From contig JAFXAK010000003.1 in assembly GCA_017517135.1 (NCBI GenBank), positions 1-64,000 of the forward strand: a stretch of DNA of 64,000 nucleotides. The letters are read 5' to 3'. The stretch comes from Clostridia bacterium. GTDB taxonomy: Bacteria > Bacillota > Clostridia > Oscillospirales > Acutalibacteraceae. The translations under genes and the position numbers were made by a program. The notes under the pieces are model-generated. The model was not told the origin of the DNA. It searched no databases and was given only the letters and a program-made list of their open reading frames with translations. The stretch's first letter is position 1. Each line of letters begins with the position of its first letter. This document shows positions 8,340 through 17,090 of the stretch, piece after piece.

Positions 8340-8894
8340 TCAGATTTCCATAATTTCTGCTTCTTTTGCAGATGCAACAGCGTCAACCTGCTTGATGAAA
8401 TCATCAGTTATTTTCTGAACCTCTGTTTCAGCATACTTGAGGTCGTCCTCTGTGATTTCGGAAGCCTTCTTCATTGCCTTGAGCTTTTCAAGAGCATCTC
8501 TTCTGAGATTTCTGATAGCAACCTTTGAGGATTCTGCTGTGCTCTTAACATCCTTAACAAGTGTCTTTCTGCGTTCCTCTGTGAGAGGGGGGAAGGTAAG
8601 ACGGATAATGGAGCCGTCATTCTGAGGATTGATACCGATATCGGATGCCTGAATAGCCTTTTCAATGAGCTTGAGAGCAGATTTGTCCCAGGGCTGAATA
8701 ACAAGAATTCTTGCTTCTGAAACAGAAACAGCTGCCATCTGGCTTATGGGAGTGGGCACGCCCCAGTAGTCAACTCTGATGGGATCGAGAACTGCGGGGT
8801 TTGCTCTGCCGGCACGGATAGAATTATATTCCGAATTAAGAGCGGAAATAGTTTTTGTCATTTTTTCCTTTGCTGAAGAAAATACAGTTTGCAT
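8340..8894 (-). CDS. frr: Ribosome recycling factor
   Basis: Frr splits post-termination ribosomes together with EF-G. The 184-aa product has the usual length and composition, including the N-terminal helix (LNSEYNSIRAGRANPAVLD) and the PLSQMA/ISVPEARTL-like region seen here as TPISQMAAVSVSEARILVI. The gene lies 28 bp downstream of pyrH, the standard pyrH-frr pairing. Its stop is followed at once by the uppS start. Confidence 0.97.
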   Translation of the reverse strand: MQTVFSSAKEKMTKTISALNSEYNSIRAGRANPAVLDPIRVDYWGVPTPISQMAAVSVSEARILVIQPWDKSALKLIEKAIQASDIGINPQNDGSIIRLTFPPLTEERRKTLVKDVKSTAESSKVAIRNLRRDALEKLKAMKKASEITEDDLKYAETEVQKITDDFIKQVDAVASAKEAEIMEI

Positions 8895-8922
8895 AATATT
8901 ACCTCCGTAAATATATGTAGAT

Positions 8923-9627
8923 TTATTTTACTATTGTTCCGATGTTTTCACCGAGAACAGCTTTTACAATATTCTGGGGATCGTTAAGATTGAAAACAAG
9001 CACGGGCATTTTGCTGTTCTGAGCGAGAGCCGCTGCCGTGTTATCCATAACACCGAGCTGCTTTTCGAGAATCTCGGCATATGTTAATGTATCAAACTTA
9101 ACTGCATCTGAAAATTTATTGGGATCCTTGTCATAAACACCGTCAACATTTGTGGCTTTGAAGAAAATATCTGCTTCAATTTCCGCAGCTCTCAGAGCAG
9201 CACCCGAATCGGTGCTGAAGAAGGGACTGCCCGTTCCGCAGGAGAAAATAACCACCTGCCCGTTCTGCATATATTTTACAGCCTTGTCTTTATTGAAGGA
9301 TTCAACCATTCTCTGAATATCCAGGGCGGACATAACAACAGCGTCGTTAGCTGCCTGAATCAAAGCTTCCTGCAAGGCGAGTGAGTTTATTGCCGTGGCA
9401 AGCATTCCCATATTGTCTGCACGGGTTCTGTCCATTTTACCGCTTGAACGGCCTCTCCAGAAATTACCGCCGCCCACAACTATACCGACCTGAACACCCA
9501 TATCGGCAACAGTTTTTATAACCGAGCAGATTTCATTCACGGTATCAAAATCAATGCCGTGACCGGCTTTGCCTGCAAGAACTTCACCGCTAATCTTCAG
9601 AAGAATTCTGTTATATATCGGTTTCAT
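8923..9627 (-). CDS. pyrH: UMP kinase
   Basis: PyrH phosphorylates UMP to UDP. It belongs to the amino acid kinase fold rather than the P-loop kinases. The 234-aa protein begins with the ILLKISGEVLAG motif, has the VGGGNFWRGR nucleotide-binding loop and the TDSGAALRAAEIEAD segment. It is the first gene of the operon, with AAGGAG as RBS and its own promoter. The frequent upstream partners rpsB and tsf are not present. Confidence 0.97.
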   Translation of the reverse strand: MKPIYNRILLKISGEVLAGKAGHGIDFDTVNEICSVIKTVADMGVQVGIVVGGGNFWRGRSSGKMDRTRADNMGMLATAINSLALQEALIQAANDAVVMSALDIQRMVESFNKDKAVKYMQNGQVVIFSCGTGSPFFSTDSGAALRAAEIEADIFFKATNVDGVYDKDPNKFSDAVKFDTLTYAEILEKQLGVMDNTAAALAQNSKMPVLVFNLNDPQNIVKAVLGENIGTIVK

Positions 9628-9662
9628 TGAAAATCTCCTTGTTTTATTTGTCGCTAAAGGAT

Positions 9663-9691
9663 ATTTTACCCGATTTTAATTCATATGTAAA
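9663..9691 (-). promoter_or_regulatory. Promoter of the pyrH-ispG operon
   Basis: On the minus strand TTTACA (9686-9691) and TAAAAT (9663-9668) are separated by 17 bp, about 35 bp upstream of the pyrH start. Confidence 0.6.
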
Positions 9692-9707
9692 GTAAAAAAT
9701 ATATTTC

Positions 9708-9735
9708 TTGACTATTTTTTTTTATTTGCTATAAT
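9708..9735 (+). promoter_or_regulatory. Promoter of the sugar kinase gene
   Basis: TTGACT (9708-9713), a 16-bp spacer and TATAAT (9730-9735), followed by a GGAGG RBS at 9758-9762. It is back to back with the pyrH promoter. Confidence 0.75.
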
Positions 9736-9771
9736 TTTTATTAGTGGTTTACAGAATGGAGGCTTATTTCT

Positions 9772-10896
9772 ATGAATAATCAGCATATAGAAAATATTAT
9801 GAATAATTTTGCCGAAGCGGGAAAATTCGTGTCATTTACTCCCGTTGAGACAGGGCATATAAACACAACATTAAAGGTTACCTGCGAAAAGGACGGAAAA
9901 GAAGTAAATCATCTTCTGCAGATGATAAACACTCATGTTTTCCAAAAGCCTGTTCAGCTTATGGATAATGTCCACGCAGTTACATCCTTTATAAAGAAAA
10001 AGGTTATCGAAAACGGCGGCGACTGTGAAAGAGCAACTCTTTACTGTAAGCTTACAAAAGACGGTAAAACATTTTTTGTTGACTCTGAAAACAAGGTATG
10101 GCGTTTGTATAACTATGTTGAAAACAGCTTTTCCTATGATGCAATAGAATCTGCCGAAATTTTCTATAAAGCCGGTAAGGCTTTCGGGGATTTTCAGCAT
10201 CTGCTTGCAGATTTCCCTATGGACGGTCTGTATGAAACAATACCCGATTTCCACAACACCGCAAAAAGATATAACAATCTCAGAATAAGTGTTGAAAGGA
10301 ACGCATCCGGCAGAGCAGGGCTTGTTCAGAAGGAAATTGAATTTGCAAAAGAACGCAGAGAAGAAACATATATACTCGTCGGCAAACAGCTTATAGGTGA
10401 TTTGCCCACAAGAGTTACCCATAACGATACAAAGCTCAATAACATCCTGTTTGATAACAACACGGATGAGCCTATATGTATAGTTGACCTTGATACGGTT
10501 ATGCCCGGACTTTCTCTTTACGATTTCGGTGATGCTATCCGCTTCGGAGCTAATACCGCGGCAGAGGATGAAAAGGATTTATCAAAGGTTTCTCTTGATT
10601 TGAACTTATATGAGCAGTATGTAAGAGGATTTTTGTCAAGTGCGGGAGACAGTCTTACTGCCGAAGAAGTAAAATATCTGCCCTTAGGTGCAAAAATGAT
10701 GACCTTTGAGTGCGGTATGCGTTTTCTTACGGATTTTATTGACGGAGATGTGTATTTCAAAACCCGTTATCCCGAGCATAATCTTGACAGATGCCGAACA
10801 CAGTTTATGCTTGTTTATGATATGGAAAGAAAATATGAGCAGATGCTTGAAATAACCCGAAAAGCTTATAAAGACATATGTTCAAAAGAATATTAA
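9772..10896 (+). CDS. Phosphotransferase, N-acetylhexosamine 1-kinase (NahK)-like
   Basis: A 374-aa kinase of the aminoglycoside/choline-kinase-like fold. The Brenner motif HNDTKLNN (about 217-224) holds the catalytic Asp, followed by the metal-binding DLDTVMPG (about 240). The overall pattern, with ETGHINTT near the start and the DFGDAIRFGANTA stretch, resembles NahK/LnpB kinases that make N-acetylhexosamine 1-phosphate. In Bifidobacterium these work with lacto-N-biose/galacto-N-biose phosphorylase, but no phosphorylase or epimerase is adjacent. It is a single-gene unit with its own promoter and terminator. The substrate could also be another sugar. Confidence 0.75.
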   Translation: MNNQHIENIMNNFAEAGKFVSFTPVETGHINTTLKVTCEKDGKEVNHLLQMINTHVFQKPVQLMDNVHAVTSFIKKKVIENGGDCERATLYCKLTKDGKTFFVDSENKVWRLYNYVENSFSYDAIESAEIFYKAGKAFGDFQHLLADFPMDGLYETIPDFHNTAKRYNNLRISVERNASGRAGLVQKEIEFAKERREETYILVGKQLIGDLPTRVTHNDTKLNNILFDNNTDEPICIVDLDTVMPGLSLYDFGDAIRFGANTAAEDEKDLSKVSLDLNLYEQYVRGFLSSAGDSLTAEEVKYLPLGAKMMTFECGMRFLTDFIDGDVYFKTRYPEHNLDRCRTQFMLVYDMERKYEQMLEITRKAYKDICSKEY

Positions 10897-10900
10897 AAAA

Positions 10901-10935
10901 AGCCGGTGCGAAAAAATCTCGCATCGGCTTTTTTT
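10901..10935. terminator. Bidirectional terminator
   Basis: AGCCGGTGCGA (10901-10911) pairs with TCGCATCGGCT (10919-10929) with one G:T pair. It is followed by a T7 run on the plus strand and preceded by A7. It serves both the kinase gene (+) and the Cys-rich gene (-). Confidence 0.85.
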
Positions 10936-10951
10936 GTGATTTTTACATTTT

Positions 10952-11791
10952 TTATCTTCCGCAGCAGCACGGCGGTGTAAATGAACAGTCGTCATTGTCT
11001 GTTTCATCGGAATTGTCGGGCGGGAAAAATTCCGAAACGGGGAAACGGATTTTTCTGAAGGAATCGCAGGGATCTTCAGTATTGCAGGAGCATTCCTTTT
11101 CGGGCATACAGAAATCGTATGCGGGGATGAGCATCTGAACATCTCTTTCAAGCTGTATGATTGAGAAAAGTCCTATTGTAACCTTTACCGCCTTGTTGTT
11201 GCTTTGCGGACCGAAGCAGCCGTTGAAGCAGCGTCTGATACAAAGCGGAATACAGCTTTCGGTATCGCATATATTGTTGCAGCAGTCACACGGACGGCAT
11301 ATTTTTGCATCAAGACATAAGGGCTTTGCTACCTGAATTTTTGCTCTCGGGTTTGTTGAAACATAGTTTGTTTTTGTGTCACAGTCTGCTGCATATTCGG
11401 ATGAGAAGACTTTTACGCTGCCTTCACTGCCGTAAAGAATACATTTTTTTGAAAATACGCATAAGCCGCACACTGTTTCAGGGGCACAGGAGGGAGATGT
11501 GTATACATCAAGTGTAACCATAAAGAAGAAAGTGATGTCAACAGAATAATAGCCTCTGTTGAAGGGAACCTTATCAACCTCTGCAATAACATCAATAACC
11601 TCGCTGCCCTTGCATCTGATTGAGGTTGCAGCATCAATTTTTGCCTGTTCACAGTCTGTAAAATATACTCTTAAATCAGCAAGACAGTCCTTGTCGGCAC
11701 AGGAATCATATACTCTGCTTGTGTCAATACATACCGCTTCTCTTACTGCGGCATTTGTGTTGTCTTTTTCGCACGAACATTTTTCGGACAT
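10952..11791 (-). CDS. Cysteine-rich protein, possible spore-coat component
   Basis: Unrecognised soluble protein of 279 aa with 30 cysteines, many in pairs or tight clusters (CDCCNNIC around 175-185, CSC, and a C-terminal PPCCCGR). No signal peptide or membrane segment is visible. The frame opens at 11833, but I choose ATG 11791 (MSEKCSCEK) because GGGAGG lies 7 bases upstream of it. Cys-rich cytosolic proteins of this size in spore-formers are often cross-linked coat proteins. A sigma-K-like promoter upstream supports that, but the function is inferred. It follows the Gfo/Idh gene on the same strand, separated by a terminator-like hairpin. Alternatives are a metal-binding or structural protein. 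Confidence 0.75.
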   Translation of the reverse strand: MSEKCSCEKDNTNAAVREAVCIDTSRVYDSCADKDCLADLRVYFTDCEQAKIDAATSIRCKGSEVIDVIAEVDKVPFNRGYYSVDITFFFMVTLDVYTSPSCAPETVCGLCVFSKKCILYGSEGSVKVFSSEYAADCDTKTNYVSTNPRAKIQVAKPLCLDAKICRPCDCCNNICDTESCIPLCIRRCFNGCFGPQSNNKAVKVTIGLFSIIQLERDVQMLIPAYDFCMPEKECSCNTEDPCDSFRKIRFPVSEFFPPDNSDETDNDDCSFTPPCCCGR

Positions 11792-11792
11792 A

Positions 11793-11854
11793 AAAAAACC
11801 TCCCGGTAAATATTTGAAATTCGAAAACTTCAATATATCTTATGGGAGGTTTTT
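11793..11854 (-). promoter_or_regulatory. Terminator-like hairpin containing the RBS of the Cys-rich gene
   Basis: AAAAACCTCCC (11794-11804) and GGGAGGTTTTT (11844-11854) are perfect 11-bp complements. In minus-strand RNA arriving from the upstream oxidoreductase gene, the second arm followed by a T7 run ends just before the start codon. It would work as a terminator and would also hide the GGGAGG ribosome binding site of the Cys-rich gene. Confidence 0.6.
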
Positions 11855-11862
11855 GTTTTGGT
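11836..11862 (-). promoter_or_regulatory. Sigma-K-like promoter candidate for the Cys-rich gene
   Basis: On the minus strand AC (11862-11861), 16 bp, then CATAAGATA (11844-11836). This fits the mother-cell sigma-K form AC-N16-CATANNNTA. A transcript starting here would lack the upstream CCTCCC arm, so the RBS would be free. Confidence 0.35.
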
Positions 11863-11865
11863 GAC

Positions 11866-13161
11866 TTAATACTGTGAAAAATCACATTTCTGAGGTGCAC
11901 CGCCGTTTTCCATTGATTTGTCTGCAAGGAAAACTGTCAGATGACCTGCAACGGAATTATATATGGATGTACAGGAAATTGACTGATTGCCTGTTTTTAT
12001 GAAATCAATAAAATCTTTTGTGAGAGCTTCATCACCGCCGCCGTGACCTTGGCTGTGGGAAACATCGAGGTCAACTGTTTCGTCAATAAAGCCGTCTTCC
12101 TCTTCAACCGCAATTCGGGAAATAACAAACTTGTTTTCCTCGTAGTTGCCCGAAATTTCGCCCTTTGTTCCGATTATATGGATTTTTCTCAGCGATTTTG
12201 CCGCTCCGCCTATCATATTGTGTGTTCCCGTTGCCCCGTTTGCGAAATTTACAAGCACGGACTGGTGGTCAACAACATTGTTGTCGGATTTGTATATGCA
12301 TCTGCCGTACGGGCTGTCTGATTTCAGCAGCTTTGCTTTCTGCTCGAGCGTGGGATTTTCTATTGCTTCAAGCGCCGACCACACATAGCATGTCCATCTG
12401 TCGGGATGCTCAAGATAGATTTTCTTGGAGGAATATCTGCAGGTGTCCACCAAAGGACAGTCTACCATACAAACCGTGCCCGCATTTTCGGGGGCATTTT
12501 CTTCCTTGAACTGATAAATACTGCCGTGGCTTGAAACGGTGTCGGGCAGAGTTTCACTCATAAGCCACATCATAATATCAATGTCGTGACAGGATTTTGC
12601 AAGAAGCATAGAGGTTTTGCAGATATCTGAATTTGCCCATTTGCCTCTGATATAGGAGGTTGACAGATGATGATAGCTTACATGCTCGGACATCTGGATG
12701 TTGATAATATCGCCGATATCACCGTTCAATATGCGCTGCTTTATTGCACGGTAAAAAGCAGAATATCTCAGCACATGGCATATCATAACCTTGTTGCCGT
12801 GCTCTCTGATTATTTTGAGAAGCTTGTGCATTTCATCAGCACTTACCGCAAAGGGCTTTTCGAGCAGCATATCATAGCCGAGCTCCAGTAAAGGTGCTGC
12901 GGTTTCATAATGCTGATGATCCATCGTGCCGTTGATTATTGTGTCTGCAAATTTTTCGTGTTTTGCCAATTCGGCAGCATTTTCAAAACAAAACTCTGTT
13001 GAGAAACCGTATCTTTCTGCGGCAAGAAGACATCTTTCTCTGTTGGGATCTGCAATTCCCACGATTTTTAACTCATCGGGATGCTCCAAAGAATAATCTC
13101 CGTAAGTAAAAGAACGATGTCCGCCTCCCACGATAATAGCGGTAACCGGTGTGTTAGCCAT
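11866..13161 (-). CDS. Gfo/Idh/MocA family oxidoreductase
   Basis: A 431-aa NAD(P)-dependent sugar-type dehydrogenase. The N-terminal Rossmann fold shows GGGHRS (family pattern GxGxR) and the conserved LLEKPFAVSADE motif (around 100) carries the Lys of the EKP triad. The second domain has the usual beta-sheet part and a cluster of cysteines in VDCPLVDTCRYSS. The substrate is unknown. It is the third gene of a minus-strand operon after a glycoside-hydrolase-like and a ceramidase-like gene, 30 bp from the latter. A role in processing a released sugar or sugar derivative is therefore plausible. Confidence 0.88.
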   Translation of the reverse strand: MANTPVTAIIVGGGHRSFTYGDYSLEHPDELKIVGIADPNRERCLLAAERYGFSTEFCFENAAELAKHEKFADTIINGTMDHQHYETAAPLLELGYDMLLEKPFAVSADEMHKLLKIIREHGNKVMICHVLRYSAFYRAIKQRILNGDIGDIINIQMSEHVSYHHLSTSYIRGKWANSDICKTSMLLAKSCHDIDIMMWLMSETLPDTVSSHGSIYQFKEENAPENAGTVCMVDCPLVDTCRYSSKKIYLEHPDRWTCYVWSALEAIENPTLEQKAKLLKSDSPYGRCIYKSDNNVVDHQSVLVNFANGATGTHNMIGGAAKSLRKIHIIGTKGEISGNYEENKFVISRIAVEEEDGFIDETVDLDVSHSQGHGGGDEALTKDFIDFIKTGNQSISCTSIYNSVAGHLTVFLADKSMENGGAPQKCDFSQY

Positions 13162-13191
13162 AGTAAAAAAATCCCCTCTTGATCCAAAAAA

Positions 13192-14808
13192 TTAATATCT
13201 GATTTTTTCAGCCGCATCAAGCAGCCTTATGAATGCGGACATAATATTCGAAGCGGTTTTTCCGCCTGCAGAAACAGCTTCTTCATAGTGCTCAGGTGCA
13301 AAAACAGAACCGAAATCGTTATCGGGAACAATGTAGCCGATAGCGTCATTGCAAAGACCTATTGCGGATAAATGTCCGTCTACTATCTCTCTCATAGCAG
13401 GGAATTCCCAGTCTGTGCCGTTATAGCTTACCGAGGAATCAAATGCACCGCCCGTTAAAATTTCAGGTATCATTTCACCGGGAACCATAACAAGCTTAAG
13501 AGCTTTGCCGAATTCCGCATAGCCTAACTCTGAGGCAAAATATAAATCGTAATCATCACCGTCGCCGGCAACCTTGGTCATATTGTTGTTTACAAGCCTG
13601 AGCTTTCCTGCAAGCTCAAGAACTGAGTTGCCGGAGGGCAGCAGAATTTCATTTACCTTAACATTGAGCATAGGCTCAATTTCTTTGTAGAGAGCTTTAT
13701 CGCTGTCTAAAACAAAACGGGCAATTGATCTGCCGTATTCAGCAATACCCTCCATCCAGGTAAGTCCTTCGGGCATATTATAGCCTCTGTTTGTTGCAAC
13801 TGCGGCCTCTGCACCCTGGAAGAACATAGCATCAAGGCCGTTTTTCTCAAATTCCTCACAGATATAGTAGGGGAAATCCGAGCTTATTTCGCGCTGACGG
13901 CTTCCGTAGCATACCGGATGAGCTGCAAGAAATACAGCCTGTACGGTTTTTGATTTGTCCTTCGGCTCAAATTTCAGTGAAAGCAGAGTGTTATCTGTAA
14001 TATAGGGAGCGCGTTTGTCGCGTACAAACATTGAGCCGTCAAGCGTTGCAAAGGAAAGTTTACCCTCTTTCATATTAAGGACTGCTTCTTCAATGGTCTT
14101 TGCGGCAACCGAGAAAAGATTTTCCATAAAATCCTTGTTTTTACCGCTTACGGTATCGTCTGTTCTGCCCTGCTTTATAGCCTTGGGATTTGTTTTGACA
14201 GCCTTTATAAGGTCACCCCATATACCCTGAGTGTCAACACCCGAATGGCAATGAGTGGCACTTATGTTTATTGACACTATATTTTTGTCGTTTATAAGAT
14301 TTTTAAGTCTTGAACGGATTGTTCTTATATCTGCATTTGAAATACCGATACAGTCAATTACCGCAAAAACATTTATTCCTCTGCCGGAATTATCGTCAAA
14401 TGCAACAGCACGGATAAGCTGGTCGTTGAGTATACCGTTAGCCTTGTTGGGCGGGAATGCAAGATAACCGCCGATATACAGGTCACCGTTCCACTTTTCG
14501 GGAATTATACTCGATTTCGCAAAGCCGACAGACCATTTTGCATCTGTCTTTGGCTCTGAGAGGAAATATCCGCTGCCCTCAAGGTAACCCTCGTTATCGT
14601 ATCTGTTGAGATAGGGAATACCCTTGTCGGAAACTCTGTCTGCAAGCTTCTGTACAATTCTATGGGCAATAACATCCCCCTTGTCCATAAGCATACGCTT
14701 GTTTTCTTCGCTTGACAAAAATTCCTTGGCTTTATTCTTTAACACTATAGCTCCTGCTGTACCGACAGCAGAGCCGACGAGAGATTTTATAACAGTTTTC
14801 TTGTTCAT
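13192..14808 (-). CDS. Neutral/alkaline ceramidase-like hydrolase
   Basis: A 538-aa protein related to the N-terminal catalytic domain of neutral/alkaline non-lysosomal ceramidases. After a short basic and Gly/Ala-rich N terminus (SLVGSAVGTAGAIV), which may be a membrane anchor, the domain opens with KWSVGFAKSSIIPE. Metal-binding His pairs are in SATHCHSGVD (about 195) and AAHPVCYG (about 295), with the AFFQGA-type segment seen as MFFQGAEAAV. The true substrate in Firmicutes is not established and need not be ceramide. It is the middle gene of the operon, 15 bp after the GH-like gene, with AAAGGA as RBS. Confidence 0.78.
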   Translation of the reverse strand: MNKKTVIKSLVGSAVGTAGAIVLKNKAKEFLSSEENKRMLMDKGDVIAHRIVQKLADRVSDKGIPYLNRYDNEGYLEGSGYFLSEPKTDAKWSVGFAKSSIIPEKWNGDLYIGGYLAFPPNKANGILNDQLIRAVAFDDNSGRGINVFAVIDCIGISNADIRTIRSRLKNLINDKNIVSINISATHCHSGVDTQGIWGDLIKAVKTNPKAIKQGRTDDTVSGKNKDFMENLFSVAAKTIEEAVLNMKEGKLSFATLDGSMFVRDKRAPYITDNTLLSLKFEPKDKSKTVQAVFLAAHPVCYGSRQREISSDFPYYICEEFEKNGLDAMFFQGAEAAVATNRGYNMPEGLTWMEGIAEYGRSIARFVLDSDKALYKEIEPMLNVKVNEILLPSGNSVLELAGKLRLVNNNMTKVAGDGDDYDLYFASELGYAEFGKALKLVMVPGEMIPEILTGGAFDSSVSYNGTDWEFPAMREIVDGHLSAIGLCNDAIGYIVPDNDFGSVFAPEHYEEAVSAGGKTASNIMSAFIRLLDAAEKIRY

Positions 14809-14823
14809 ATAAACATCCTTTCA

Positions 14824-17058
14824 TCAGACGGTGTAAGGCTTCTTTGTTATGCGGAATTCTGCAATTTCAAATCCGCTTAAAGGCTCGCTGATTTCGATTC
14901 TTGCACATCCGTTAACGAAAACCTCTGCAGGGACAGTATACATAACAGCCGCAAAATCGTCGGGGAGCATATCGCGTTCAAAGTCGGTGTTTCTTTCACC
15001 GCCGAACTGAGCACCTTTATAGATTGTGTGACCGTTTACCGTTATCTTATGATTGGTTGCCTTTTCATTCGGTGAATTTTTATAGGTTATCATAAGTGTG
15101 TAATCGGTGTCTGCCGAGAAGCCTGCCAATTTACAGCGGAAGGTAAAATGGTCAAAGAGCTTGAATAAGCAGACGGGGAGCGTGCCGTTGTTTTTATCAG
15201 GTCTGTCTCCCTGAAAATCCATATAGAAATCCGGTGTCTGTTTTTCACCGAGAACGGAAAATCCGTCCAATGCAAGGGAGAAATAGTATTCGTCCTTTTC
15301 AACCTTGTTTCTGTCAAGCACTCTTACAAGGAAGGCATTTTTATCGTCTCTGTTTTCGGCTTCCTCTATTTTATTCAAAAGCCATGCTCTGTCTGTTACG
15401 GGCAGATCTATTGTGTCAAGAGTTGCGCCTCTTTCCCAGCTCATAGCGCGGTATCTTTCCACCTCGAGTTGAATGCCGATAAGGTCAAATAAGGTCTTTG
15501 CATCCCCGTCAATAAGCTTTCTTATTTTTGCAATGCTTTCGGGAAATTCGGCACCGAGAATTTCCTTTGCCCTGTCGGTATTACCTTTTCTGATGTAATA
15601 GGAAGCGTCTTCAATGAGTGCGTTTTCAAATAAAATTTTGCGTCTTACGAAAGCATCGCAACGGGCACGGAAAAGGCACATAACAAAACGCCAGTTTTCC
15701 GAAAGCTCGGGATTTTCGCTTAGGATTTCCTCAAAGGACTTAAGTGTGTTTTCTATTTGCGGATTGTTTTCGGGGGCACCCTCCCAGTTCTTTTCGAGTC
15801 CTAAAACAGCATCTGCGATTTTTTCTTCATCGGCACCGAAGAAGAAAAGTCTTGAATAGTCGAGCAGGGTTTCTCTGACGGGGACCTCGGGGAAAAAATC
15901 AAGGTCTGCCCATACCGCCTTGTTTATGTCGTCATTGACACCCTCTGAATAAGAAACACTTCCCACAACATATCTTTCGGTGAGCTTGTGAATTGTTCTG
16001 TATTCTGCGGGTCTGGGGTTGATACATTCACGGCTGAGTGCTGTTGTGAGTGCATAATGCCAGTCGTCCGTTTCAAAATGAACGGGATATTCACATCTTA
16101 CATTATGTGTTATATCGGGATAAAGACGGATAGGATATTTTGCGGGCAGCAGTCTTCTCAGAGTGTCAATATCAAAGGCTCTGTTGGGACCTGTTATAAT
16201 TCCGTCAATACCGTCGGGATTTGTTTTTAATACATCAATAAGCTTTGTGCCCCATAAAGGATCATTGTGCGGCTGCTGTGCAGAGGGCCAGAGAGTTGCA
16301 TCGGGATGATATTTTTTGAGAATTTTTGAAAATTCCGTGCATCTTCTTGCAAGCTCATCGGGAGGCAGAGAGCCGGGATCGCTTCCGGGAGGGAACATTA
16401 CATTAAGACGGGGCAGGGAAGAAAAAACTGCTTCACGGCTTCTTTTTGCCTTTTCAATATCGTCTTCGCTGTTGGGATACCACAGTGATACATCAAGGTC
16501 CAATTCGTCAGCCATTTCACTTGCCTTTATGAGGAATTCCTCTTCATCATAGAGCATAAGCTCATTTTTATCAGAAACGCCCTTTTCATAGGGTATATGC
16601 TCACATATATTTGAGCCGAAATACATAATATCAAGATAATATCTTCTGTATTGCTCATAGGACCATTTATCGTAGGTGTTATTAAGCTGACGGTAACCTA
16701 ACTGATGTCCGCGGATTTTTTTGTCGGGGGAATATGAGCCGCTTATATCCTTTATGAGCGTGATTTTACTGTTTTTTACACGGATTTTTCTTAAAAAATA
16801 AGCATAGCCGTAAATAAGACCTCTTATACCGACGGCTTCAATTGTAAGAGTGTTTTCATTGAGAGATAAAACAAAGCAATCCTTGTCGGCAATTTCCTTG
16901 TTTTCGACAAAACGGACACAGGGAAAAGCGGAGCTTTTGTCAGTTATACGGGGTGATATGGCAGTTCGCAGCTTTATTTCGTCCGCAAAAAGCAAAGCTG
17001 CCTTTTTTTCGGTCTGACTTTCGGCAAAAATCTCTAAGGATGTAAAATCAAAAAACAT
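14824..17058 (-). CDS. Glycoside-hydrolase-like protein (GH20/GH67-type N-terminal fold)
   Basis: A 744-aa protein without signal peptide, so probably cytoplasmic. The first 120 residues form the small alpha/beta domain that precedes the barrel in GH20, GH67 and similar enzymes (typical segment GIRGLIYGYAYFLRKI). A TIM-barrel-like core follows (about 120-420, with GYRQLNNTYDKWSYEQYRRY), then a helical region, then a beta-rich C-terminal domain. I could not place it in a defined GH family or name catalytic acids with confidence. It is the first gene of a three-gene unit with ceramidase-like and Gfo/Idh genes, with its own promoter and an AGGAGG RBS. It acts most likely on a glycan or glycoconjugate taken into the cell. 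Confidence 0.7.
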   Translation of the reverse strand: MFFDFTSLEIFAESQTEKKAALLFADEIKLRTAISPRITDKSSAFPCVRFVENKEIADKDCFVLSLNENTLTIEAVGIRGLIYGYAYFLRKIRVKNSKITLIKDISGSYSPDKKIRGHQLGYRQLNNTYDKWSYEQYRRYYLDIMYFGSNICEHIPYEKGVSDKNELMLYDEEEFLIKASEMADELDLDVSLWYPNSEDDIEKAKRSREAVFSSLPRLNVMFPPGSDPGSLPPDELARRCTEFSKILKKYHPDATLWPSAQQPHNDPLWGTKLIDVLKTNPDGIDGIITGPNRAFDIDTLRRLLPAKYPIRLYPDITHNVRCEYPVHFETDDWHYALTTALSRECINPRPAEYRTIHKLTERYVVGSVSYSEGVNDDINKAVWADLDFFPEVPVRETLLDYSRLFFFGADEEKIADAVLGLEKNWEGAPENNPQIENTLKSFEEILSENPELSENWRFVMCLFRARCDAFVRRKILFENALIEDASYYIRKGNTDRAKEILGAEFPESIAKIRKLIDGDAKTLFDLIGIQLEVERYRAMSWERGATLDTIDLPVTDRAWLLNKIEEAENRDDKNAFLVRVLDRNKVEKDEYYFSLALDGFSVLGEKQTPDFYMDFQGDRPDKNNGTLPVCLFKLFDHFTFRCKLAGFSADTDYTLMITYKNSPNEKATNHKITVNGHTIYKGAQFGGERNTDFERDMLPDDFAAVMYTVPAEVFVNGCARIEISEPLSGFEIAEFRITKKPYTV

Positions 17059-17090
17059 ATAAACCCTCCTTGAAGCCTATTCAAAACATT

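Noticed and set aside
8339-8404. Longer N terminus for UppS (start at 8404)
   Set aside because: It would overlap frr by 66 bp, and the extra residues are not seen in the family. The ATG at 8336-8338 places the MDGNGRW motif at the usual distance.
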